The notes beneath the pieces were generated by a model that was given only the letters and a program-made list of their open reading frames with translations, searched no databases and was not told the DNA's origin. From assembly GCF_022749195.1 (NCBI RefSeq), contig NZ_CP094226.1:398001-462000 (forward strand): 64,000 bases of DNA, given 5' to 3'. Position numbers and translations under genes: made by a program. Source of the stretch: Streptococcus oralis. GTDB taxonomy: Bacteria > Bacillota > Bacilli > Lactobacillales > Streptococcaceae. The stretch's first letter is position 1. Each line of letters opens with the position of its first letter. Shown piece after piece: positions 27,734 to 36,306 of this stretch.

Positions 27734-28365
27734 CACTCAATTATATCGAAATTTTAATTAAACTAGCCTTGGGGCTCTTTTCTTTGGTTTTTGTAATCAA
27801 TGTGACAGGAAAGGGCAACCTGGCGCCTAACTCAGCAATAGATCAAATTCAGAACTATGTACTCGGGGGTATCATCGGTGGGGTGATTTACAATAGTGCC
27901 ATCAGTATCCTTCAGTATGCAGTTATCCTGATTATGTGGACCATTCTGGTCTTGACTCTCAAATGGCTCAACAATAATGTTCACTTTGTGAAACGTTTGA
28001 TTGATGGGAAGCCAACCCTGCTTATCAAAAATGGGAAGATTGATCCAGAAGCCTGCCGTTCGGTTGGTTTATCAGCAGCGGACGTAGCACTTAAGCTCCG
28101 TAGCCAGGGAATTTTCCAAATGAAACAAGTCAAACGCGCTATGCAGGAGCAGAACGGTCAACTCATCGTAGTCCAAATGGGAGATGAGAATCCCAAGTAT
28201 CCTGTTGTCACAGACGGTGTTATCCAAGTCGAAATTTTGGAGACCATTGGTCGGAGCGAAGAATGGCTGCTTGATAACCTCAGTAAACAAGGGTATGATA
28301 ATGTTGCCAATATCTTTATCGCTGAGTATGACAAGGGTGTCGTCTCAGTCGTAACTTATGAATAA
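27730..28365 (+). CDS. DUF421 (YetF-like) membrane protein
   Basis: A 211-residue protein: three hydrophobic segments in the first 80 residues, then the cytoplasmic or extracellular DUF421 domain with DGKPTLLIKNGKIDPE (about 93-108), a signature of YetF-like proteins. Its ATG overlaps the DUF3290 stop. Biochemical function unknown. It is followed by a BOX element rather than a classical terminator. Confidence 0.85.
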   Translation: MTLNYIEILIKLALGLFSLVFVINVTGKGNLAPNSAIDQIQNYVLGGIIGGVIYNSAISILQYAVILIMWTILVLTLKWLNNNVHFVKRLIDGKPTLLIKNGKIDPEACRSVGLSAADVALKLRSQGIFQMKQVKRAMQEQNGQLIVVQMGDENPKYPVVTDGVIQVEILETIGRSEEWLLDNLSKQGYDNVANIFIAEYDKGVVSVVTYE

Positions 28366-28383
28366 GAAAAACCTGGGGTCTTG

Positions 28384-28533
28384 TACTCTTCAAAAATCAA
28401 ATTCAAACTGCGTCAACGTCGCCTTGTCGTATGTAGGTTACTGACTTCGTCAGTTCTATCTACAACCTCAAAGCAGTGCTTTGAGCAGCCTGCGGCTAGT
28501 TTCCTAGTTTGATCTTTGATTTTCATTGAGTCT
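28384..28533 (+). repeat. BOX element (complete, boxA at left end)
   Basis: About 150 bp in opposite orientation to the copy at 9334: boxA with CGTCAACGTCGCCTTGTCGTA, boxB with ACTGACTTCGTCAGT, boxC with CCTGCGGCTAGTTTCCTAG and TTTTCATTGAG. Located between the DUF421 gene and the ABC exporter operon, where its hairpins will be part of a transcript. Confidence 0.88.
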
Positions 28534-28571
28534 TGGTCTCAGGTTTCCATTTGCAATCAGAAAGGGATTTT

Positions 28572-30317
28572 ATGTCCATTATTCAAAAACTTTGGTGGTT
28601 TTTCAAGTTAGAAAAGCGCCGTTATCTAGTCGGGATTGTGGCCTTGGTCTTGGTTTCCGTCCTCAATCTCATTCCCCCCATGGTCATGGGACGGGTGATT
28701 GACGCCATCACTGGGGGACAATTAACCCAGCAGGACCTCCTTCTTAATCTATTTTATCTACTGCTGGCAGCCTTTGGGATGTACTATCTACGCTATGTTT
28801 GGCGCATGTATATCCTTGGGACTTCCTACCGTCTGGGGCAGATTATGCGGTCTCGCTTGTTTGAGCATTTTACTAAAATGTCGCCAGCCTTTTATCAAAC
28901 ATATCGGACAGGGGACCTGATGGCACACGCCACCAATGATATCAACGCCTTAACCCGTTTAGCAGGTGGAGGTGTTATGTCTGCGGTGGATGCTTCTATC
29001 ACGGCACTGGTGACTTTGCTGACCATGCTCTTTAGCATTTCTTGGCAGATGACCTTGGTTGCCATTCTTCCCTTGCCTTTCATGGCTTATGCCACCAGTC
29101 GTTTAGGGAGAAAGACCCACAAGGCCTTTGGCGAGTCACAGGCAGCCTTTTCCGAACTCAATAACAAGGTGCAGGAGTCTGTATCAGGTATTAAGGTGAC
29201 CAAGTCTTTCGGTTATCAGGCGGACGAGTTGAAGTCCTTTCAAGCAGTCAATGAATTGACCTTCCAAAAGAACCTGCAAACCATGAAATACGACAGTCTC
29301 TTTGACCCCATGGTTCTCTTGTTTGTTGGTTCGTCATATGTTTTAACCCTCTTGGTCGGTTCCTTAATGGTGCAGGAGGGGCAGATTACAGTTGGGAATC
29401 TGGTCACCTTTATCAGCTACTTGGATATGCTAGTTTGGCCTCTTATGGCCATTGGCTTCCTCTTTAATATCACTCAGCGAGGCAAGGTTTCTTACCAACG
29501 GATTGAGGATCTTTTGTCTCAGGAATCACCTGTACAAGATCCTGAATTTCCTCTGGACGGTATTGAAAATGGACGTTTGGAGTACGCCATTGACAGCTTT
29601 GCTTTTGAAAATGAGGAGACACTGACGGATATTCACTTTAGTTTAGAAAAAGGGCAAACTCTTGGTTTGGTCGGGCAGACAGGCTCTGGGAAAACGTCCT
29701 TGATTAAGCTCCTCTTGCGAGAATACGATGTGGATAAGGGTGCTATTTACCTAAATGGTCATGATATTCGGGACTATCGTCTGACAGACCTTCGTAGCCT
29801 CATGGGCTATGTTCCTCAGGACCAGTTCCTCTTTGCGACCTCGATCTTAGACAATATCCGCTTTGGCAATCCTAACTTGCCCCTTTCAGCAGTTGAGGAA
29901 GCGACTAAGCTAGCTCAAGTTTATAAAGATATTGTGGACATGCCTCAAGGATTTGATACAGTTATCGGTGAAAAAGGGGTCAGTCTATCTGGTGGGCAAA
30001 AGCAGCGCCTAGCCATGAGTCGAGCTATGATTCTAGACCCTGATATCTTAATTTTGGATGATTCCCTGTCCGCCGTGGATGCCAAGACAGAGTATGCCAT
30101 CATCGACAATCTCAAGGAGACGCGGAAGGGTAAGACAACTATCATCACAGCACATCGTCTCAGTGCAGTTGTTCATGCAGATTTGATTTTGGTTCTGCAA
30201 AATGGCCAAATTATCGAACGCGGTACACACGAAGACCTGCTAGCTTTAGATGGCTGGTATGCCCAAACCTACCAGTCTCAGCAGTTGGAAATGAAAGGAG
30301 AAGAAGATGCAGAATAA
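28572..30317 (+). CDS. ABC exporter half-transporter, first subunit
   Basis: A 581-residue fusion of six membrane helices and an ATPase domain. Walker A is GQTGSGKTS (about 372), signature LSGGQKQR (about 474), Walker B ILILDDSLSAVD (about 493), where the residue after the Walker B aspartate is Asp instead of the usual catalytic Glu. The partner encoded next has Glu there, so this is a heterodimeric exporter with one non-consensus site, as in LmrCD/PatAB-like pumps. ATG at 28572 follows AAAGGG; an earlier in-frame start inside the BOX element is unlikely. Substrate unknown. Confidence 0.9.
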   Translation: MSIIQKLWWFFKLEKRRYLVGIVALVLVSVLNLIPPMVMGRVIDAITGGQLTQQDLLLNLFYLLLAAFGMYYLRYVWRMYILGTSYRLGQIMRSRLFEHFTKMSPAFYQTYRTGDLMAHATNDINALTRLAGGGVMSAVDASITALVTLLTMLFSISWQMTLVAILPLPFMAYATSRLGRKTHKAFGESQAAFSELNNKVQESVSGIKVTKSFGYQADELKSFQAVNELTFQKNLQTMKYDSLFDPMVLLFVGSSYVLTLLVGSLMVQEGQITVGNLVTFISYLDMLVWPLMAIGFLFNITQRGKVSYQRIEDLLSQESPVQDPEFPLDGIENGRLEYAIDSFAFENEETLTDIHFSLEKGQTLGLVGQTGSGKTSLIKLLLREYDVDKGAIYLNGHDIRDYRLTDLRSLMGYVPQDQFLFATSILDNIRFGNPNLPLSAVEEATKLAQVYKDIVDMPQGFDTVIGEKGVSLSGGQKQRLAMSRAMILDPDILILDDSLSAVDAKTEYAIIDNLKETRKGKTTIITAHRLSAVVHADLILVLQNGQIIERGTHEDLLALDGWYAQTYQSQQLEMKGEEDAE

Positions 30318-32049
30318 GAAAGAACAATGGGCTGTATTGACGCGCTTGATGTCCTATCTCAAGCCCTATGGCCTCCTGACCTTTTTGGCACTCAGTTTTC
30401 TCCTTGCGACGACGGTCATTAAAAGTGTCATTCCCCTTGTGGCTTCCCACTTTATCGACCAGTACCTCAGCAATCTTAATCAACTGGCCGTGACCGTTTT
30501 GCTGGCCTACTATGGCCTCTATATCCTGCAAACTCTGGTTCAGTATGTCGGCAATCTTCTCTTTGCGCGGGTGTCCTACAGTATTGTCAGAGATATTCGT
30601 CGCGATGCCTTTGCCAATATGGAAAAACTCGGCATGTCTTATTTTGACAAGACGCCAGCAGGTTCCATCGTCTCTCGTTTGACAAATGACACCGAGACCA
30701 TCAGTGATATGTTTTCGGGAATTTTGTCCAGCTTTATCTCAGCAGTTTTCATCTTTCTGACAACACTGTATACCATGTTGGTGCTGGATTTTCGTTTGAC
30801 AGCTTTAGTCTTGCTCTTTCTTCCCTTGATTTTCCTGTTGGTCAATCTCTATCGGAAAAAATCAGTGAAAATCATCGAAAAAACCAGAAGTCTCTTGTCA
30901 GATATCAATAGTAAGCTGGCAGAAAATATCGAGGGAATCAGGATTATCCAGGCCTTTAATCAAGAGAAGCGCCTGCAAGCAGAATTTGATGAGATTAACC
31001 AAGAACACTTGGTCTATGCCAACCGTTCTGTAGCCTTGGATGCCCTCTTTTTGCGCCCTGCCATGAGTTTGCTGAAACTCTTAGGCTACGCCGTCTTGAT
31101 GGCCTACTTTGGCTATCGTGGTCTTTCTATTGGGATAACGGCCGGAACTATGTATGCCTTTATCCAGTACATCAACCGTCTTTTTGATCCCTTAATTGAG
31201 GTGACGCAAAACTTTTCAACCCTTCAAACGTCCATGGTATCTGCAGGTCGTGTCTTTGCCTTGATTGACGAAACGACCTATGAGCCTCTTCAAAAAGATG
31301 GGCAAGCTAAAGTCAAAGAAGGCAATATCCGTTTTGAACATGTGTGTTTCTCATATGATGGCAAACATCCGATCCTGGATGATATTTCCTTTTCAGTAAA
31401 GAAAGGTGAAACCATTGCTTTTGTAGGACATACAGGTTCTGGGAAATCTTCGATTATCAATGTCCTCATGCGCTTTTATGAATTTCAGTCAGGCCGCGTT
31501 CTTTTGGATGATGTGGATATCAGGAACTACAGTCAGGAAGAGCTGAGAAAAAACATCGGTCTGGTCTTACAGGATCCCTTCCTCTATCATGGGACTATCA
31601 AGTCCAATATCGCCATGTACCAAGATCTTAGTGATGATCAGGTACAGGCTGCGGCTGCCTTTGTGGATGCAGATTCCTTTATTCAGGACCTTCCGCTGGG
31701 TTATGATGCACCTGTGTCTGAGCGTGGTTCGAGCTTTTCTACTGGCCAACGCCAGCTTCTTGCCTTTGCCAGAACAGTCGCAAGTCAGCCTAAAATCTTG
31801 ATTTTGGATGAAGCGACAGCCAATATTGACTCTGAAACAGAAAGTTTGGTTCAAGATTCCCTAGCCAAGATGAGGCAGGGTCGGACGACCATTGCTATTG
31901 CTCATCGCCTTTCGACCATCCAAGACGCCAATTGCATTTATGTCTTGGACAAGGGGCGCATCATTGAGAGTGGAACCCATGAGGAACTCTTGGACTTGGG
32001 AGGAACCTATCACAAGATGTATAGCTTGCAGGCTGGAGCTATGTCCTAA
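30307..32049 (+). CDS. ABC exporter half-transporter, second subunit
   Basis: A 580-residue partner of the preceding exporter, overlapping it by 11 bases. Six membrane helices then Walker A GHTGSGKSS (about 376), signature FSTGQRQL (about 478, in place of LSGGQ), Walker B ILILDEATANID (about 498) and H-loop IAIAHRLST. The catalytic Glu is present but its signature is degenerate: the reverse of the first subunit, so the pair makes one active and one degenerate ATP site. Likely drug or lipid export; the substrate cannot be read. Confidence 0.9.
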   Translation: MQNKKEQWAVLTRLMSYLKPYGLLTFLALSFLLATTVIKSVIPLVASHFIDQYLSNLNQLAVTVLLAYYGLYILQTLVQYVGNLLFARVSYSIVRDIRRDAFANMEKLGMSYFDKTPAGSIVSRLTNDTETISDMFSGILSSFISAVFIFLTTLYTMLVLDFRLTALVLLFLPLIFLLVNLYRKKSVKIIEKTRSLLSDINSKLAENIEGIRIIQAFNQEKRLQAEFDEINQEHLVYANRSVALDALFLRPAMSLLKLLGYAVLMAYFGYRGLSIGITAGTMYAFIQYINRLFDPLIEVTQNFSTLQTSMVSAGRVFALIDETTYEPLQKDGQAKVKEGNIRFEHVCFSYDGKHPILDDISFSVKKGETIAFVGHTGSGKSSIINVLMRFYEFQSGRVLLDDVDIRNYSQEELRKNIGLVLQDPFLYHGTIKSNIAMYQDLSDDQVQAAAAFVDADSFIQDLPLGYDAPVSERGSSFSTGQRQLLAFARTVASQPKILILDEATANIDSETESLVQDSLAKMRQGRTTIAIAHRLSTIQDANCIYVLDKGRIIESGTHEELLDLGGTYHKMYSLQAGAMS

Positions 32050-32124
32050 TACTCTTTGGAAATCTCTTCAAACCAAGTCAGCTTTATCTGCAACCTCAAA
32101 GCTGTACTTTGATTTTCATTGAGC
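32049..32124 (+). repeat. Shortened, degenerate BOX element
   Basis: ATACTCTTTGGAAATCTCTT (boxA start) runs after about 40 bases into CAACCTCAAAGCTGTACTTTG and TTTTCATTGAG (boxC end), so most of the middle is missing. It overlaps the stop of the exporter gene region by one base. Confidence 0.75.
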
Positions 32125-32178
32125 ACCAGAAGGAAATTCTTCAAATCACAGATTTCTTGTACCGCCTTTTCCATTTTG

Positions 32179-32187
32179 TGGTATAAT
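32179..32187 (+). promoter_or_regulatory. Extended -10 promoter for the teichoic acid sugar genes
   Basis: TGGTATAAT is a perfect extended -10 element 46 bp before the start codon. A second TATAAT at 32207-32212 also lies close to the gene. Confidence 0.6.
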
Positions 32188-32232
32188 GAAAAATGTTGAC
32201 AAATAGTATAATAAAAACAAAGGAGAAACAGC

Positions 32233-32925
32233 ATGCTGAAATGGGAAGACTTGCCCGTGGAAATGCAATCAAGCGAGGTTGAGTCCTACTACCAGCTTGT
32301 CTCTAAAAGGAAGGGTTCGCTGATTTTCAAGCGTTGCCTGGATTGGGTTCTGGCCCTGTTTTTGCTACTTTTGACTTCTCCCGTCTTTCTTATCTTGAGC
32401 ATTTGGATCAAGTTGGATAGCAAGGGACCTGTCATTTACAAGCAAGAGCGCGTGACCCAGTACAACCGTCCGTTCAAGATTTGGAAGTTCCGTACTATGG
32501 TAACGGATGCGGATAAAAAAGGAAGCCTGGTGACTTCTGCTAACGATAGCCGTATTACCAAAGTGGGAAATTTCATTCGCCGTGTGCGTCTGGACGAACT
32601 GCCTCAGCTGGTCAATGTCCTTAAAGGCGAAATGTCCTTTGTAGGAACAAGACCTGAAGTGCCACGCTACACCGAGCAGTATAGCCCTGAAATGATGGCG
32701 ACCTTGCTCTTACCCGCAGGGATTACCTCCCCAGCAAGTATCAACTACAAGGACGAGGATACTATCATCAGTCAAATGACGGAGAAAGGCCTATCGGTTG
32801 ACCAAGCCTATGTCGAACATGTCCTCCCTGAGAAGATGCGCTATAACCTCGCCTATCTTCGAGAGTTTAGTTTCCTTGGAGACATCAAAATCATGTTTCA
32901 AACCGTGTTTGAAGTGCTAAAATAA
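32233..32925 (+). CDS. Undecaprenyl-phosphate sugar-phosphate transferase, likely first step of teichoic acid chain
   Basis: A 230-residue enzyme of the bacterial sugar transferase family: one membrane helix (about 38-58), then FKIWKFRTM and RLDELPQLVNVLKGEMSFVG-type core (about 118-137) and GTRPEVP. It lacks the long N-terminal region of WbaP, like PglC-type minimal enzymes. In pneumococcus the matching gene next to an aminotransferase is proposed to place AATGal-phosphate on undecaprenyl phosphate, starting the teichoic acid repeat. That role is inferred from neighbour and family. Confidence 0.85.
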   Translation: MLKWEDLPVEMQSSEVESYYQLVSKRKGSLIFKRCLDWVLALFLLLLTSPVFLILSIWIKLDSKGPVIYKQERVTQYNRPFKIWKFRTMVTDADKKGSLVTSANDSRITKVGNFIRRVRLDELPQLVNVLKGEMSFVGTRPEVPRYTEQYSPEMMATLLLPAGITSPASINYKDEDTIISQMTEKGLSVDQAYVEHVLPEKMRYNLAYLREFSFLGDIKIMFQTVFEVLK

Positions 32926-32967
32926 AGTAGTCATGAGAAAATGAGTACAGATAAAAGGAGCAAATCA

Positions 32968-34197
32968 ATGCCAAATTACAATATTCCATTTTCACCACCC
33001 GATATTACAGAAGCAGAAATTGCTGAAGTAGCGGATACCCTGCGCTCTGGTTGGATCACAACAGGTCCTAAGACAAAAGAACTGGAGCGTCGCTTGTCTC
33101 AATATACACAGACACCTAAGACTGTCTGCCTCAACTCTGCGACAGCCGCTCTTGAGTTGATTTTACGTGTTTTGGAAGTGGGACCAGGTGATGAAGTCAT
33201 CGTTCCAGCTATGACTTATACAGCTTCATGTAGTGTCATCACTCACGTAGGAGCGACACCTGTCATGGTGGATATTCAAGCAGATACGTTTGAGATGGAC
33301 TATGACCTTCTTGAGCAAGCCATCACTGAAAAGACTAAGGTGATTATTCCGGTTGAACTTGCAGGGATTGTGTGCGACCATGACCGTTTGTTCCAAGTCG
33401 TGGAGAAAAAACGGGATCTCTTTACAGCTGCTAGCAAGTGGCAAAAGGCCTTTAACCGTATCGTGATTGTCTCTGATAGTGCTCATGCTTTGGGATCTAC
33501 TTATAAAGGGCAACCAGCTGGATCTATCGCTGACTTTACTTCCTTCTCATTCCATGCCGTTAAGAATTTTACAACTGCTGAGGGAGGAAGTGCGACTTGG
33601 AAGGCCAATCCAGCTATTGACGACGAAGAGATGTATAAGGAATTCCAAATTCTTTCCCTTCATGGTCAAACCAAAGACGCCCTTGCTAAGATGCAACTGG
33701 GTTCATGGGAGTACGATATCGTAACACCTGCCTACAAGTGCAACATGACGGATATCATGGCTTCGATTGGTTTGGTACAATTGGATCGTTACCCAGCTTT
33801 GCTACAACGTCGTAAGGACATCGTGGACCGCTATGATCGTGGTTTTGCGGGTACTCGTATTCACCCACTGGCACACAAGACTGATACTGTTGAATCTTCA
33901 CGCCACCTCTATATCACCCATGTAGAAGGAGCAAGTTTAGAAGAACGCAACCTCATCATCCAAGAATTGGCCAAAGCAGGAATTGCAAGTAATGTACACT
34001 ATAAACCGCTTCCTCTCTTGACAGCCTATAAGAATCTTGGTTTCGATATGGCAGATTATCCAAGAGCCTATGCCTTCTTTGAAAATGAAATTACGCTTCC
34101 TCTTCATACAAAATTAAGCGATGAAGAAGTTGATTACATCGTTAAGACTTTGGTGAGAATTTCCGAAGAAATCCTCGGTTCTGGAAAAAAATCATAA
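32968..34197 (+). CDS. DegT/DnrJ-family PLP aminotransferase, likely for UDP-AATGal synthesis
   Basis: A 409-residue sugar aminotransferase. The PLP lysine is in SFHAVKNFTTAEGG (about residue 194); the cofactor-binding SDSAHALGS and the N-terminal GWITTGPKTKELE are typical. The start at 32968 has AAAGGAG 8 bases upstream, whereas an earlier ATG (32941) has no ribosome site. With the preceding transferase it probably supplies the amino-trideoxy-galactose (AATGal) of pneumococcal-type teichoic acids; the dehydratase that would precede it is not in the window. Confidence 0.85.
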   Translation: MPNYNIPFSPPDITEAEIAEVADTLRSGWITTGPKTKELERRLSQYTQTPKTVCLNSATAALELILRVLEVGPGDEVIVPAMTYTASCSVITHVGATPVMVDIQADTFEMDYDLLEQAITEKTKVIIPVELAGIVCDHDRLFQVVEKKRDLFTAASKWQKAFNRIVIVSDSAHALGSTYKGQPAGSIADFTSFSFHAVKNFTTAEGGSATWKANPAIDDEEMYKEFQILSLHGQTKDALAKMQLGSWEYDIVTPAYKCNMTDIMASIGLVQLDRYPALLQRRKDIVDRYDRGFAGTRIHPLAHKTDTVESSRHLYITHVEGASLEERNLIIQELAKAGIASNVHYKPLPLLTAYKNLGFDMADYPRAYAFFENEITLPLHTKLSDEEVDYIVKTLVRISEEILGSGKKS

Positions 34198-34204
34198 AAA
34201 AATC

Positions 34205-34233
34205 TTGACAAAAAGCGGACAATAGCATATAAT
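34205..34233 (+). promoter_or_regulatory. Strong promoter of the trpB paralogue transcript
   Basis: Perfect TTGACA and TATAAT with a 17-bp spacer. Confidence 0.92.
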
Positions 34234-34237
34234 ATTC

Positions 34238-34494
34238 TCAACAAATCAGAAAAGTAACTATTTTTGATCTTCAGGGAGCCTGTGGTGATTGTGAACAGGT
34301 GGTTGGAAGTAGTGAAAGTGGGCTGATTTAAAAAATGAATTTGAAACAATGAAAATTCGGTGCGCACACCTTACAGTGCAACTTGTTGTTAGACAAGGCA
34401 GAGATGTAAAGGGGAATAGTCCCTTTATAATTGAGGTGGCACCGCGTTACCAACGCCCTCACACAGAATCCAATCTGTGTGTGGGCTTTTTTCA
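34238..34494 (+). promoter_or_regulatory. T-box leader 1, tryptophan-specific
   Basis: Stem I closes with AATCAG / CTGATT; the specifier codon just before its 3' strand is TGG (34319-34321), the tryptophan codon. The T-box sequence GAGGTGGCACCGCG lies at 34433-34446, followed by the terminator hairpin GCCCTCACACAGA / TCTGTGTGTGGGC with six T residues (to 34492). Uncharged tRNA-Trp should favour readthrough into the following trpB gene. Confidence 0.92.
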
Positions 34495-34529
34495 TATCTT
34501 GAAATCAATACTGAAAGAGGAAAAATTTT

Positions 34530-35708
34530 ATGACAACTAAAGGTTATTTTGGACAATTTGGTGGTAGTTTTGTACCGGAGCCGATTCAGGCTTTGTTGGA
34601 TGAGTTGGAAGTGACATTTGATAAATACAAGGATGATTCAGAATTTTTGGCAGAATTTCGCCATTACTTGAAGGATTATTCTGGTCGCGAAACACCGCTT
34701 TATTTTGCGGAAAGTTTGACAGACCACCTAGGTGGAGCTAAGATTTATCTCAAGCGCGAAGACCTTAATCACCTTGGTTCTCACAAGCTCAACAACGTTT
34801 TAGGACAAATCCTTCTTGCCAAACGTATGGGCAAAAAACGAGTGATCGCAGAAACAGGAGCTGGTCAGCACGGTGTTGCGACTGCAGCTGCTGCAGCCAA
34901 GTTTGGTATGGCCTGTGATGTCTATATGGGGGCAGAGGATGTTGAGCGTCAACGTCTCAATGTTTTCCGTATGGAGATGATGGGAGCAACTGTTCATGCA
35001 GTTGAAACAGGAACACGAACTCTTAAGGATGCGGTCGATGCAGCCTTTGGAGCATGGATGAATGACCTTGAAGCCTTCTACGTTTTAGGTTCTGCTGTGG
35101 GACCTCACCCTTATCCAACTATTGTTCATGAATTCCAAAAAGTCATCAGTGAAGAATCTCGCCGTCAAATCTTAGAAAAAGAAGGCCGTTTACCAGACTA
35201 CGTCATTGCCTGTGTAGGTGGTGGTTCTAATGCTATCGGTGCTTTTTCACAGTATGTGGCTGATGAAGAAGTCAAATTGGTTGGGGTCGAAGCTGCCGGT
35301 CACGGACTGGACACAGACAAGCACGCAGCCACTATGACAAAAGGTAGTGTCGGAATTGTCGATGGTATGAAGACCTATGCAGTCTTTAAGGAAGATGGAG
35401 AGCTGGCGCCAGTTTACTCTATCTCAGCTGGATTGGATTATCCAGGGGTTGGCCCAGAACACGCCTACTTCAAAGATTCAGGTCGCGTGGAATACGTAGC
35501 AGCGACAGATGAAGAAGCTGTTCAAGCCTTGCTCCTTCTAAGCAAGACTGAAGGGATTATCCCAGCGATTGAAAGTTCGCACGCCATCGCAGAAGCGGTT
35601 AAACGCGCACCGAAACTAAGTAAAGATGAGCTTATCATCATCAATGTCTCTGGTCGTGGAGACAAGGACGTAGCTGCGATTGCAGACTACCTAGAAGCTA
35701 AAAAATAA
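34530..35708 (+). CDS. Second tryptophan synthase beta chain (TrpB paralogue)
   Basis: A 392-residue PLP enzyme homologous end to end with the operon trpB product at 40574 but clearly divergent. The PLP lysine is in [10 protein letters not shown] (the operon copy has [10 protein letters not shown]), the catalytic Glu in AETGAGQHG, the phosphate-binding loop is GGGSNAIG, and [17 protein letters not shown] and NVSGRGDKD are intact, so it should be active with indole and serine. It has its own promoter and T-box, and no trpA partner. It may scavenge indole or act when TrpA is limiting. Confidence 0.85.
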   Translation: MTTKGYFGQFGGSFVPEPIQALLDELEVTFDKYKDDSEFLAEFRHYLKDYSGRETPLYFAESLTDHLGGAKIYLKREDLNHLGSHKLNNVLGQILLAKRMGKKRVIAETGAGQHGVATAAAAAKFGMACDVYMGAEDVERQRLNVFRMEMMGATVHAVETGTRTLKDAVDAAFGAWMNDLEAFYVLGSAVGPHPYPTIVHEFQKVISEESRRQILEKEGRLPDYVIACVGGGSNAIGAFSQYVADEEVKLVGVEAAGHGLDTDKHAATMTKGSVGIVDGMKTYAVFKEDGELAPVYSISAGLDYPGVGPEHAYFKDSGRVEYVAATDEEAVQALLLLSKTEGIIPAIESSHAIAEAVKRAPKLSKDELIIINVSGRGDKDVAAIADYLEAKK

Positions 35709-35955
35709 AAGATGGAAAAATTACAGTACTTTCTTTCCCAGAGAGCTTGTGGTTGCTGGAAACAAGCAGAGAAAGCTGTAAGGTTGGGTCCATCTGAAAC
35801 GAGAGAAGAAAACATAATTCTCAAGGGAGTGCCCTTTATCGCACAGCCTGTTACAGGAAAGTTCTGAGACAGGAATGAGAGATAGGAGAAATCCTATAAT
35901 TGAGGTGGCACCGCGAATTTCGTCCTCACGTAAGTTATTTTGCGTGGGGATTTTT
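35709..35955 (+). promoter_or_regulatory. T-box leader 2, tryptophan-specific, for trpEGDCFBA
   Basis: It begins immediately after the trpB-paralogue stop. Stem I closes with GATGGA / TCCATC, and the specifier TGG is at 35785-35787. The T-box sequence GAGGTGGCACCGCG is at 35902-35915, then a terminator TCCTCACG / CGTGGGGA with five T residues (35923-35955). I see no convincing promoter between the paralogue and this leader, so transcription may come from the first unit. Confidence 0.9.
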
Positions 35956-36053
35956 ATATATTTATCGTAGATATGGCTATCAGTTTTTAATTATGCTTCA
36001 TCACTAGATAGATTTCTATAAAATATTTGCGAACGAAGTGAGCATTAAACCAC

Positions 36054-36260
36054 TATTTCCCGCCATAGTGGTATCCTAGAGAAGCAAAGATGCTTCTCTA
36101 GGACGGAATTTTTGAGAGTAAAATAGTTTGGGGAACTATTTTAGCCTGAGCCTAGAAATGAATGAGCGAGGAGCTCAAAAATTAGGTCTTTTATTTCATG
36201 GATTTCTAAAATCATCCACTGGATAATTTTACCTCCCGTCCGCACTATTTAAGGGAAATA
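36054..36260. repeat. Hairpin-rich dispersed repeat, copy 2 (trpE leader)
   Basis: TATTTCCC at 36054 and GGGAAATA at 36253-36260 form the inverted ends. Shared blocks with copy 1 (25423-25587) in the same strand order: CCGCCATAGTGGTATC, a hairpin (here CTAGAGAAGCA / TGCTTCTCTAG), GACGG, TTTTTGAG, CTCAAAAATTAGG, GGATTTC, and ACCTCCCGTCCGCACTA. An additional hairpin of about 45 bases (AAAATAGTT / AACTATTTT) makes this copy longer. Non-coding; it lies between the T-box terminator and trpE. Confidence 0.75.
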
Positions 36261-36306
36261 GAAAAAGATAAAAAATTAAAAATAAGGAACTGAAAGGGAA
36301 ATTACA

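Noticed and set aside
32941..32967. Upstream ATG for the DegT aminotransferase
   Set aside because: No ribosome site precedes it, whereas 32968 has AAAGGAG at proper spacing.
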